A stretch of 64,000 nt of DNA, from the NCBI GenBank assembly GCA_038502055.1, contig JAXRKN010000041.1, forward strand, positions 1,717,501-1,781,500. Reading direction: 5' to 3'. The notes under the pieces were generated by a model. The model did no database searches. It was not told the origin of the DNA and was given only the letters and a program-made list of their open reading frames with translations. This document shows, piece by piece, positions 1 through 11,070 of this stretch; position 1 is the stretch's first letter, and each line of letters starts with the position of its first letter. A program made the position numbers and the translations under genes. The stretch is from Tanytarsus gracilentus. Lineage: Eukaryota; Arthropoda; Insecta; Diptera; Chironomidae.

Positions 1-99
1 CGTCATGTGCAAATGTTAAATTCCATAACACAATTTCCACATCGATCGTAAATTTAAATAACGCCATCGATTTTTTATTAAACTCTAATAATTTTCTAG

Positions 100-817
100 A
101 CGTCCTGATATTTCCAATTATAATCTCCTCTTCGACGAAGATCCCAATGACATTCAACTCACCGACAGTAATCGACAGCAAAAAATCCGTCAGGATCAGA
201 TACTCGAAGCGGAAATCCTTGAGAATGACACACTCGCCTCAATAGCCCTAAGATTCAATTGCACTGTCACCGACATTAAGAGATTAAATAAGATCGAAAG
301 GGACAATGAGATTTATGCATATAAAGTCCTCAAAGTGCCTCTAACTGTTCACAATATTCTTCTCGATACGTTACCTAAAGATGAGATCAACAAAAATGGT
401 CCACAGGCAATCGCGACAACGAGTAATAATATTCAACCGGAGAAGGTTGAAGAGAAGCTTTTGCTTGCGTCAGTTAGTAACGTTACGATAGCAAAATCAC
501 CCGATGCTGTCGATAGTACAGAAATAACCACCGACTCTAATGAGCCTATGCTCGATGCCAAACAATTTCGGGGATATCCTCGCTCGATACGGCCACCAAA
601 TGATTTTCTACAAATTAATGGAAGTGATTGTGAACTCAATTGGATTTTTCTTCTCATTGCAATTTTGGCACTTTGCGTGATTGTTCCACTTATTTACGTA
701 TTTCTTATTTATGAACATCCTGAGAAATTCCATTCGATTCATTCAAAATATGACGATCCAGAGCTTCACATTATTCATCATGGCGATCATGTCCAATCCA
801 CGTTAAGTAGTCATTGA
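100..817 (+). CDS. LysM-domain single-pass membrane protein (LYSMD3/4-like), last exon
   Basis: Partial gene: the exon opens after a good acceptor (TTTTCTAG, AG at 98-99) and one base completes a split codon, so earlier coding exons lie left of the window. About 238 residues are visible. A LysM fold of about 45 residues comes first (nt about 210-340, containing ENDTLASIALRFN and ending YKVLKVPL). A low-complexity linker follows, then one hydrophobic segment of about 24 residues (nt 641-712, WIFLLIAILALCVIVPLIYV...) and a His-rich tail ending QSTLSSH. This order (LysM near the N-terminus, TM near the C-terminus) is that of LYSMD3/LYSMD4, membrane proteins of the Golgi and cell surface whose ligand in insects is not settled. 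No enzyme residues are expected. Two AATAAA signals follow the stop by about 60 bases. The family call is firm; choosing between LYSMD3 and LYSMD4 is not possible here. Confidence 0.88.
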
Positions 818-873
818 GGAGAATTTTTATGTGATAATTGTATGAAAGAAGAAAATTATTCAAGATGTTAAAG

Positions 874-888
874 AATAAAAAGAATAAA
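874..888 (+). promoter_or_regulatory. polyadenylation signals of the LysM gene
   Basis: Two AATAAA hexamers (874-879 and 883-888) lie 57-71 bases after the TGA of the LysM-domain gene, the normal distance for a short insect 3' UTR. Confidence 0.55.
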
Positions 889-3800
889 GGTATAAATTTA
901 AGAGCGGAATTGAATTAATTTTAAATTAAAATGCCTTCAAAAACCCATTATGAAAAATTTTTCTTCTCCCCCAAATCATAAACCTTCTGCATCCTCGAAA
1001 ATATTCACGCATAGCCAAGTGCGAGAAAATCTTTTTTTGCGACAATCACACTCGTCTCCATGTGTGTCCTCTCTCAATTTATTTATGAGTATCACATAAG
1101 AAAGTGAACATTTTTCTTCTTTTTTTCGGGTTCGTGAGATACTCTCGCGATATCAAAAATTGAGAAATTTTCGTATGACGATAAATAATTCTTTACTTCA
1201 AGTATCTCATATTCTTACGTTCTCTCAGTTTTTCACTCATTCATGCTTTAATCAGACGTGAATAAAGTGGAAGTTATATTCGGTCAATTATTTTTCTATT
1301 AGTGAGAGAGATATTGAGCAAGTGTCGGTATATTTTGATAACTTATGACGAAAGTGAAGTGAGGGAGCGAGATGTTGTCGAGCGAGTGATGGCATGATTA
1401 GGAGAAGTTATGAGAAGATAACTCAATTTTTTTTAAATTAATTTTTTTATTAAAATTCTCTAATTTTTAATTCTATATAAAATAACTTAATTTTTTAGAA
1501 TATATTCGAATAGTTACAAATTAAATTGATGAAATGAAATAAAATCGCATTTCCCTCACTCACTGCACTGTAATCAAAAAGTGATTAATTAGAGACTAAC
1601 TATCGCTCGAGTGTTTCACCTAATAAATTATTTTCTTTTACATTTTCAAGTGATACAAAAGAAAGAACATCTATGCAATAATTAAATATCTCAAAGAGTT
1701 CAAGGAGAAAAACCAGGAGAAAAACTATATTTTTGTGAAAAGAATATTAAAAATAGAAAGAGAATTCCACATAAGAAAAAAAAGAGTGAGCGAAAAGTTT
1801 CAATTTGGAAAATGAGTGAGGTAAATAAGCGACTCTTTTGAAAATGTAAATTTATTAATAAATTTGTTGCTATAAAAAAAGTCTTTGAAAATTAAAAAGA
1901 AATTATGAGGAAGGAAGAAGAAAATTTAAGAGTGGAAAAGTGGCAAAATGAAGGATTTTTTGCAAAAATAAATTGTTTTATTTTAAAAATAATTTAAAAA
2001 AGTGATGATATAAAAAAACATCAGTTTTATTCTTACAAAAACATTTGTAATTTTTGTTTTCAAAGCTGAAAACCTTTTTTTATGTGACAAACATAAGAAG
2101 ATTAATGTTAATATGTTACACATCTGTCATTAACGTTCACTTGAGTGTGCAAAGCTTCAAATGACCTGACAGTGGGTCGTTAAGTCATTCCAACCTCTTA
2201 ATTCGCTATGGCTATCATAAAACTTTAAAAAATTATTCAACAAATGCTGAAACGCTAAAAATAGCGAGCAGGAAAGAAACTTTTTTTATTAAAAAATTTA
2301 TTGAATCGTGCGATGAGCACTTGTGGGTAGCGAGAGTGTGGAAGTGGTTTTTGACGCGACCGAAAATTGTCGAAAGGTCCAAAAATATATTCAAAGAACG
2401 CGAAAGAATGAGATATTTTTGATATTTGTTTTTGCTTTAGAAATTTTAAAACAATTTCATTAAATTAAAAATTTAAACTCCAAAAAAGTCGTTAATTTTC
2501 ATTTAAATTAAATTGACACACTTGCACTGCATTTTATCATTCTGACACTTCTACTCACTCACAATATGCGTCATAATTTTTTATTCATTGAATTTCGCTG
2601 CAATTTTCACACATATCCACTCAAGTTATTCTTTTTCATCGCACTCAAATAAAAATTTATTTCACTTCTGCACTTAATGAAAATATTGGAAAATTTTCTG
2701 AGCTCATGAATAAAGTGTCGGAATGAGTTTAAATAATTGAACTGGATTTTCAGTGTTCACTGACCCATTACGATTTTGAATGTGTGTGCAAAAAGATCAC
2801 GACTGACACACGTGAATTCAATTCAATAAAATAAAAGGAAGAAAAAAAGTTTGAAGATTACCAAGAAGAAAATCCTCCGAAACGTAAACAAATTTCTCGG
2901 TTATAGTTATAGGAAAAGTTTGTCTACTAGTGACTAAGGAGAATGCGGCGGGAATTAATGAATATTGAGAAAATTTATTAGTGTCGAAAAAGTTTTCGTC
3001 GTTAATTTTTAACCATTTTTGTCTCGAAGGAAAATTAAAAGGATTCGATTGAAAGATAAAGTTCATGCACACATGAAATATTAAAGTAATTTCTCTCAGA
3101 AGTTTTTATATATAAGCAGAAATGTGTTGCTATGGAGAATTTTAAATAAAAATTCCAGTAAAATTGCAATTGAAACTATAAAAATTTCAAAGTGCGTCAA
3201 AGCAACAGCTTTTGCGTTTAAGCAGCATGAAAAAGTTTAACACAATGTAATTGATTGTCATGCCATTGAGGGATTTCCACCCTGTTGCATTACCCCCCTC
3301 GATTTTGTAGCGTGCTAGTGGAAAAACTACCTACAATGATGCACACTTCCAATTGTTAGCTCGAAGTGAAATCCTAAAATCATGCAAGAATTATGAAGGG
3401 AACTACAAAGTTGCGTGTATTCAATATTTTAAAGCACTTCAGGCTGTAAAGCTCTAATTTGAAATGCAACAAATTGAATTTTGAAAAAAATAAATAAAAT
3501 TCTTTTTCTAGAACTAATAGAGAGGGAAAGTACCTGATACTCAATTGGAATTTTGTTGAGAAACTGACATTTTGTGTTTAAATTAATTAAAACTTTTAAC
3601 CTTTTCTTACCCACTTCTAAGATTTCTAATAAAACTTTTCACTGCGTTGCATTTTTGTAACTCAACTTTTTATTCAATTAAAAAACTTTTTCTTCATCAA
3701 AAGAGCTTAAAATTTGGTTTGACTAAAAATAACCAAAGCCTTTTTGAACTAAAAGAACATTTTTGTAACTTGAAAAGCATCAGGTGTTCATGATGGGTAT

Positions 3801-5962
3801 GTGAAACGTGCTTTGCTTTAATAAGCTACATATTAATTTTTTTATTCTCGAAGAAATAGAAGTTTTCACAAATTTTTTTTTATAGTATTAAACTCGAATT
3901 ACTTTTATTTTTCTAACGACAGAAAATTTTCTTCAACATTGAAGATCTTATCAACGAATATTCTTTATTTTTTCGATGGCGCCAGTTCTGAATTCGACGA
4001 GAAAAATATTTTTCATAATTTTATATCAAATAAGAGAAAAATAAAGAAGTTAATTTCTTCTATTTTTCTGCTGATGCTTCAATTTTTCTAGGAACAAAAG
4101 TGCTCAATTGAGCATTCAATATCTCTTTTATATTCTTACCAATTATAAGACAAATTTTCTCATGAATAATCAAATAGTTAATAAGACTTGGTTTATATCT
4201 TACTAATTGAAATTACTTTTATAATACAGTTCCAAAAGGATGCACTAAAAATAAAGCAATTGTCAATTAGTAATTCTGTTATAAAATTCTAAGATTAAAA
4301 TTTGAAATTCAAACCCATTAAAACTTTTCTACAAACTTGCATGCACCACAAACAAAAGTATTTTCAATGTCATTTTCTTCATCACATCACACTAAAATCC
4401 CTCAACTTCATATTTTATTCAAGAGCTTTTAGAGCTGATAAAACGCGTGACGTCACGAATGAGAGAAACTTTTTCAGTGTTGGCGGTGTTGAGATGAGTT
4501 TGAAGCTTAATTTAAAGATGCTTTATATTAAGCTTCATGTTTCATGCTCATCAAAGCATGATTCTTAAAATCACTTACTTATTTATTCATACACCAGAAA
4601 AATTTGCGAAGGTTGATCTGATAAAAGGGTTGAATTTATTCTTTTTATGAGTGCTTCAGAGATTATTAAGAAAACCTAAGCTTTTAGAGGTTTTATAATT
4701 CCTTTTCAAAAAATATACATCTCCATGCAAAAAAATCATGCTAAATATTTTTCCACAATCGAGACATAAATTGGCCTTTTCAAAATATTTTCCCTATTGG
4801 TTTCTCATCAAAATTCAGAAGCCATTTCAGCGCTAATTTCCCACATCTAACCTAATTGTGTGTATTTCCACAAATTCGTAATCAACTGCAACCAATTAAA
4901 AAAATTTTAATTAAGTTAATGCAAACAAAACTTTTTCGTATGAATCATGAAATTTATGGAAAAGTCGATGAAGCTTCATTGTTTTAGTTTTGCTTAATTT
5001 TTTAATTAAGTTATTTCTATAATTAGCATGGAACGGAGAATGGTTTAAAAACATTGTGAGTCGTCACAAGATAAATTAGTAAACGAAACTTGTCAGTTAG
5101 AAGGTTAATGCATTTACACAAAAAAGCTTCACAAAATTATTTTTTAAAAATCGTGACGTAATCGTTAGAGACAAAAGCTTAAAATGTCTTTTAACTTAAT
5201 TTTTGCAATGACAATAATTTAGTAATATATTCATTAGCTTCCTCTTCAATCAGCCTTATAATTTTCAAACAAATCTCTGCGGAAGCTTATTTCATTTCTC
5301 TTCCTCATTTAATCATTTTCTTTTTTCAACTTGCTAACTTTTCTCCACACAAAGCTTTCTCTTGTGTATTCACGTATGTGCTTTTGACGAGATCTTTCGC
5401 CGCCACAAAAGTATGTGTGTTAATTTTCCGCTCGTAAGCATGGCAATAATCCTGATTAATCGTAAAGCTTTCATGAGCGCATGAAGATCCCTAAAGGACC
5501 ACAGCAAAAGTAAATTAGCCGCTTAAGAATGATTTTTGATGAACATGTGGATCGGCACGCACGTATGATTCATGATTGTATGATTTCATAAGTATGTTGA
5601 GGTTAGAAAATTCTCAAAGGAACCCCACTCAACTCAGAAGTCATTTCGAAGTCGATTTCTGGCAGTTGATTCGCCATGAAATATTCATGACTTCATGAGC
5701 CGAGACAAAAGTAAGCATACAAAGTTAAAGCTCGATGAAAAACGGCATCATCGACTTTAATGACAGCTTCCATTACATTCTCTCGTTGACACCGTCACAG
5801 TGTAATCAATTTCCCATTCAATTACCATCTCTCGCCACATCAATCATGAATTAAATAAGTAAATTTATGAAATTAATTAAAGAGCGGTTAACGTGGACAC
5901 GATAAAAAGTTATAGAGACTCTTGAAAGAAATGTTAATTTAATTTCATCTTCTCAATTTCAG
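889..5962. other. non-coding DNA upstream of the visible Pka-R1 exons
   Basis: About 5 kb of AT-rich sequence with only short unconvincing ORFs. It must contain intron and possibly promoter or 5' exon sequence of Pka-R1. I looked for the dimerisation/docking exon (an RPENPV- and QYF-type coding stretch) on the plus strand and did not find it. No repeat array, RNA gene or transposon end was seen. Confidence 0.5.
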
Positions 5963-8900
5963 GAACAAGCCAAATTAGACGCAAGTAAACAACCACAATC
6001 ACCAGATGAGTGTGAAGATTTATCACCTATGCCACCAACCAGTGCACCGCCTGTTAGGCGACGGGGTGCCTTTTCCTCGGAGCCAATAACGGAAGAAGAT
6101 GCCACTAGCTATGTTAAAAAAGTATGCTGAAAATTTAAAATCATGCTGAAAAAGTCTTTAATTAAATTTCATCTTTAGGTTGTACCAAAAGACTATAAAA
6201 CAATGGCAGCACTGTCGAAAGCCATCCACAAGAATGTCCTCTTCTCACATTTAGACGAGAATGAGCGGTCGGATATTTTCGATGCAATGTTTCCTGTAAA
6301 TTTTCTGCCAGGGGAATCTATCATACAGCAAGGCGACGAGGGTGACAACTTTTATGTAATCGATCAGGGTGAAGTTGAGGTAATTATTACTAATTAGGGT
6401 ATTTTAGCTGAGATCGAGATAATTAGAACATTTTTTAAAAGTTCAAAATTTAACCGTTTAATTCTCGCGGAACTAAATTAACTTTTTAAAAAATCCTTTC
6501 TAAAAAAATAACTTTAATTCTCTTCAAAAAATTATAAATAATTCTCATACAAAACGATTCGATATTTTCATCTCTCCACCGCTTAAGGCTGCACACTTAT
6601 TCAGTCCGACTTATCTCCCGATGACAATGTCATTTTATTCTGTAACTTGCTGAACTCCTCTGTAAGACGGTCGTATTCTCGATTAACTGACTCAGCTTGC
6701 GATTTTAAAGCTTCTTTGTCCTTGATTTCCTTCTTTAATTCCGCCTCAAGATTTTTGACTTGCTCCTCTAATTTTCCTTTGCTCTCATCTCCGCCATCGG
6801 TTCCCTTATCAGATAGGAAACTTCTTGCTGCATCGCTCGCTGATTTTGCCTGCTTCATGGACGCCTCCGACTGTGCAATCAACGTGGCTTGTTGTGAAAT
6901 CAAGATAATCAAGCGACGAATGACGAGCGACAAGAAGACTGCAAATCCGGAAATGTAAAAATTACGTTGTGCTCTAAAGAGTCTCATTTGATGCTGCATT
7001 CCAAGGTTTAATGTTGATTCTTCCTCTGCGAGATGAAGATTATTGATGTTAGTTGGACGATTTTAATTTGAAAGAGCTTATACATACCCATAGTGCCGTA
7101 CTTTCGCATCTCACGAATTGCCTCGAGGAGGAAAATTACAAGAACACCGAGGATTAAGTAAAAATAAATCTGAGCTTGTCGTGAAAGAGCTGATAGGAAC
7201 TTTGATTTGAAAAAGCGATTCCATCGTGATGCTGAAAAAACTGTAACAGATGTTGCCTAAGGTTAATAATTCTTTCACTTGAGAGTTCTAGCAAACTGAT
7301 TGATATAAATTTACACTATTGAAGCTTTAAAGTGTTTTATGCTAAATCTGACGTCTTTTCATTTTGTCAGTGACCTTTGGATTTAAACATTTATGATTTT
7401 ATAAAAAGATCCAGTTCACGCTGTATCTTTTATAAACCTTCGAGAAACAATTTTTAAACATTTATGAACTTTGAGTCAACACATTAAAGCTCTCTAAAAT
7501 GACATCATAAAGCTTATAAAAAAACAACATATGAAAGATCCAGTGATGTTAATTATCAAATTTACTCTAATTTCACTTAAATTTCAACATTCCTTACCTG
7601 GAAGCACCAAAAATAGCACAATTGCTATTTCAGCATAAAGAAAGCCTCCTGTAAAGACGAATTTATTAATTTTTTCGGAAATTGCTGCGCAGCAAAAAAA
7701 TTACCGATAATTGACCACGTTAATGACATGTTTAATGAACTTTTTGATGATTTTAAAGGATTTTATTGGTAGTTATGTCGTTTTATATGATTTGCGTTTG
7801 CTTCTTACGAGCTCAAAATAAACTGTGACTAATTTTTCTTATGGAATTTTGTTTTTCAATCATGAAAATATTTTTTTGAGTTGTTGTTGTGAATGTGTGT
7901 GTGTTCACTTCCACGTCGCTACGATCGAGTTTTAAATTCAAAAAATCCGTTACTCTTCGCAAATTCGCTGGGATCTTGTTGTTGGTTTTGAGTTCTTGTT
8001 GATGGCTTTCTTGCCTACTTTTTTGTGTTTAGATCCTTTCTCATTTTCAGTGCTGTCGTACTTCATTAACCGCTTGCGGCGTTTTTGTGTGTTTTCCTTT
8101 CCCTTTCTCGTGTGTCCATCAATAATAATTTTTACTTGTTGTGTCTGTGAACTTTCATCTTTTTCCGACCAAACTGTTTCATCGTCTTTGTCCTCTTGAC
8201 TCAAATTTATCTCCATTAAATCGTTATCAGAAATTTCAGAGATTCTTGGAAGACGAACTGGTGTATTGACTGATGATTCGATGCTTTTGTCCATTGTTTT
8301 ATTTGTGAATTATTTAATTAAAATGAACCTTGTTAAAAGTTGAAAGTTTTTGAGATTGAAAATGAGAGCAAAATTTAACGAAAAATCTTAACGAAGTTTT
8401 TTAAATTTAAAATGTTATTGACAGTTAAAGATTTCACAAAGCTCTTTTCTTCATTTTTGACATCGTTCTTTAATTTATTACGGTCGTTGTTTTTATTAAT
8501 GACTCAAAAATCTCGACAACAGCGTCGTAAAATAATTAATAAGCGACTGTTGAGTTTATGTAAAGCAGAAGAAGAAAATTCTACAAGGGTTTCTAAATTA
8601 AAAATCGTTGAATAAATTTCACGTGAGTCCTTTTTTTGGGATGAATTTTCAATTTTAAAATTAATGGCGACAAGTTCTCAACTCATTCCTCTTCAATGTG
8701 ATAGATATGCTTAACAAATACCACATATCGTGTGCGTAGGTGGTTGTTTATGCCGTTTACACAATTTATCATCACAACACGAGTACTTTTACATCATCAT
8801 CAAGCTCGCTCTCTCCTTAGAGACTGTAAATGACATCGATCTCATAAAGATGAAGTTACATAGAGAAAAGAAAAATATTTTTTTTTTGGATGAATTTTTT

Positions 8901-11070
8901 TTTTTTTTTTTTATATCCAGATTTTATTTACTGTGTAAGCAAAGCTTGTGTACAGTTTTATAAAAGATAAATTTAACCAAGAGAATAGTACATTACATTT
9001 TTTAATAAAGTTTAGCTGCAAAATTATTGAAATCCTTTGTTGATATCCTTTCCTGCTTGCTTTATATCGTTGCAATATGCCCTCAATAAATCCACTAATT
9101 CTTGTTTTTGTCTTCTTTCTGTTTCCTCAACGAGTTTCGTAATGTCGTCATTGCTCTCAATCTTATGAAATTCACTACCGATATTGACCATTATTAAAGA
9201 TTCTGGCGTATCATAGACGAAGTTGAAATGCGAGGGAACATACTTGCGAGCACTTTGAATGAGCTGAGTGTTGTAGCTTGTGAGTTTGTTAGCGATGAGA
9301 ATAAATTTTCCACTGAGAGGGTGACTATCTGCTAGATTTGCTATTTTGTTGACCAACAAAGAGTTGCTTTTTTTCTTATTTTTTCTAAATTTACTCACAA
9401 CTTCCGACTTAAGCATTTCTGATGAGAATTTCATTATAATGTTGGCTGATTTTCTATCTCCTGCTTTAGTTGCAAATGCTTCAAATTGTGTATCCTGAAT
9501 GTCGAGCTCGAGTGAAGTGAAAACCTTTTGGATGACCGATTTCATCATATCTTTATTTTCAATTATTTCTTGAGGCAAATTTTTCATGACTAAGCGATCA
9601 TTTATTTTTGATTGATCGAGTGCGTACGTCTTCTTCTTTATTTCTCTCACATCACTGTTTATCTCTCGACATACTGGCGATTCTCTCTCTAAGTTTTCGA
9701 CTTTTTTTTCTAATGACTCTAATAATTCCATTATTGCTTCTTGTTTTGATTTCATGCACGCAACATTATCCTCAATTGTTTCGATTTTTGACACTATCAG
9801 CTGAACACTCTTGACTAAATTCAAAAATAATTCCTCACTTATTGACCATGCTTTGCTTTTTTGATTTGTTGTTGTTGGAGTTTCGATACTTTCTTTAGTG
9901 ATTTGTGGTGAATCTGTTTGATCTCTTCTCTGTTCAGCTTCTTTCGTCATTGCTCCTTTGTATTATGTACTGATATTTTATATTTTTCGCTATTAAATTC
10001 TTTTTAAACTAATTTTAAACTTAATTTTTCTTATGACTTCAGTGTAAAAGCGTCTGCACTATTCTCTTTCTCCTCTCTTTTTCGGTTAAAGAGGAGCACG
10101 TGGGTAACGTTAAACGTGTAAACGTTTATTTGAAAAGCTTTTTGAAAAAGCTCACAATTGTTTGAATTTTTTATGATACAATTTTTAAAATTTTCTAATT
10201 TTAGGTTTTTGTAAATTCTGAATTGGTAACAACAATCGGCGAAGGCGGGAGCTTTGGTGAACTCGCACTGATTTATGGAACGCCTCGTGCCGCAACTGTA
10301 AGTCAATCAATTATTTACCCCTTCGACTAACAAACTTATTAATTAATTATTTGCCTTCGCAGGTTCGTGCCAAAATTGATGTAAAATTATGGGGCATCGA
10401 TCGCGATTCATACCGCAGAATTCTTATGGGCTCAACGATTCGAAAGCGCAAAATGTACGATGAGTTTTTGTCGCGCGTTTCGATTTTAGAGAGTTTGGAT
10501 AAATGGGAGCGACTGACAGTGGCCGATGCACTTGAGCCGGTTAGTTTTGACGAGAGCGAGACGATTGTGAGGCAGGGAGAACCGGGTAATGATTTCTATA
10601 TAATTGTCGAAGGTTGTGCTACCGTATTACAGCAAAGAGGCGAGGTAAGTTATTTTTAGCTTTTCCTATCACAAAATTTTCAATTTCCATCTAAATTTTA
10701 ATTATTTTCTTTCTCATCTAGAACGAGGATCCATCTGAAGTTGGCCGACTCGGTCCATCCGATTATTTCGGAGAGATTGCGCTTCTATTAGATCGACCTC
10801 GTGCAGCAACAGTGAGTTTTATTAATTACATTGTCAACATACAGTTCTATTTTTAAAGAGAGACCTCTTAGCATGTCTCATGGCAATTATCTACCTCCTA
10901 ACTATAATAACTCAATTGTCTTTCACTTTTCTTTCCAGGTTATTGCACGTACTCCATTAAAATGTGTCAAACTTGATCGTGCTCGCTTCGAGCGAGTGTT
11001 GGGCTTGTGTGCTGACATTCTCAAACGTAACATCACTCAATACAACAGCTTCGTATCTTTATCGGTTTAG
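5963..11070 (+). CDS. Pka-R1: cAMP-dependent protein kinase type I regulatory subunit (5' exon(s) not found)
   Basis: Exons 5963-6121, 6179-6379, 10205-10297, 10363-10644, 10722-10811 and 10939-11070 join in phase 0 to give 318 residues. The protein keeps PKA catalytic subunits inactive until cAMP binds. The visible part starts EQAKLDASKQ, just after the dimerisation/docking region of the family. The inhibitor site RRRGAF has Ala at the phospho-acceptor position, so this is a pseudosubstrate and therefore type I, not type II. Two cyclic-nucleotide-binding domains follow, each with its phosphate-binding cassette (FGELALIYGTPRAAT and FGEIALLLDRPRAAT, with the key Glu and Arg present). The end, NITQYNSFVSLSV, is the family C-terminus. 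The N-terminal docking exon is not recognisable in the window; it may lie further left, which would make the LysM gene nested. The 3.8 kb intron 6380-10204 contains three minus-strand ORFs. All splice sites are GT-AG. Confidence 0.96.
6601..7729 (-). CDS. Bcap31: B-cell receptor-associated protein 31 homologue (ER membrane chaperone/export factor)
   Basis: Four exons on the minus strand, 7729-7705, 7648-7598, 7231-7088 and 7025-6601, with correct GT-AG sites, give 214 residues. The start MSLTWSIIGGFLYAEIAIVL and the segment PASRWNRFFKSKFLSALSRQ are diagnostic of BAP31/BAP29, as are the three hydrophobic segments in the first half. Residues from about 125 onward form a charged coiled coil (KLEEQVKNLEAELKKEI...). 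The family acts in the ER membrane in quality control and export of membrane proteins. The C-terminus KSD lacks a clear KKXX retrieval signal. The whole gene sits inside an intron of Pka-R1 on the opposite strand. Its length fits the family (about 230-245 residues) but is slightly short in the tail. Confidence 0.95.
7950..8294 (-). CDS. small Lys/Ser-rich protein of unknown function
   Basis: Single-exon ORF of 114 residues with its own ATG, not recognised. It begins MDKSIESSVNTPVRLPRISE, has an acidic middle (SQEDKDDETVW) and a strongly basic second half with a KRRKR cluster, which resembles a nuclear localisation signal, ending TRSQRICEE. Composition is like a disordered nuclear protein. It ends 220 bases upstream of the BAP31 start on the same strand and lies in the Pka-R1 intron. 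It could instead be a chance ORF or one exon of a longer gene. I favour real coding because the length and sensible composition are unusual for random AT-rich DNA. Confidence 0.4.
   Translation of the reverse strand: MDKSIESSVNTPVRLPRISEISDNDLMEINLSQEDKDDETVWSEKDESSQTQQVKIIIDGHTRKGKENTQKRRKRLMKYDSTENEKGSKHKKVGKKAINKNSKPTTRSQRICEE
8895..8912 (-). repeat. A18 tract at the 3' end of the 308-residue ORF, preceded by AATAAA
   Basis: On the minus strand, the ORF ending at 9024 is followed by AATAAA (8928-8923) and, eleven bases later, an uninterrupted run of 18 A. This is the layout of a reverse-transcribed poly(A) tail. T runs are frequent in this genome, so it is suggestive only. Confidence 0.45.
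9024..9950 (-). CDS. intronless coiled-coil protein resembling retroelement ORF1 / FP25K-type proteins
   Basis: Uninterrupted 308-residue ORF on the minus strand inside the Pka-R1 intron. Residues about 40-95 are a leucine-heptad coiled coil (IVSKIETIEDNV...LESLEKKVENLE). Next comes a compact domain (about 110-250) with NDRLVMKNLP, a charged AGDRKSANIIMKF strand, LLVNKIANLADSHPLSG and a final FNFVYDTPESLIMVNIG. A coiled coil followed by an RRM-like strand pattern and then a small C-terminal domain is the layout of LINE ORF1 proteins and of the baculovirus FP25K-like family of insect repeat proteins. I infer that relationship from layout and motif feel, not from an alignment. No reverse transcriptase ORF adjoins it. 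An intact ORF, no introns and a tail-like A18 after AATAAA fit a retrocopy or a domesticated ORF1. No target duplication was found. Confidence 0.55.
   Translation of the reverse strand: MTKEAEQRRDQTDSPQITKESIETPTTTNQKSKAWSISEELFLNLVKSVQLIVSKIETIEDNVACMKSKQEAIMELLESLEKKVENLERESPVCREINSDVREIKKKTYALDQSKINDRLVMKNLPQEIIENKDMMKSVIQKVFTSLELDIQDTQFEAFATKAGDRKSANIIMKFSSEMLKSEVVSKFRKNKKKSNSLLVNKIANLADSHPLSGKFILIANKLTSYNTQLIQSARKYVPSHFNFVYDTPESLIMVNIGSEFHKIESNDDITKLVEETERRQKQELVDLLRAYCNDIKQAGKDINKGFQ

Noticed and set aside
433..657. Minus-strand ORF across the LysM exon
   Set aside because: Antisense shadow of a well-supported coding exon.
6647..6958. Plus-strand ORF of 103 residues
   Set aside because: Antisense shadow of the last BAP31 exon.
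8412..8615. Plus-strand 67-residue ORF beginning MLLTVKDFTKLF
   Set aside because: Its basic second half (KSRQQRRKIINKRLL) looks faintly protein-like, but it is short, hydrophobic at the start and without a splice partner or homologue I know.
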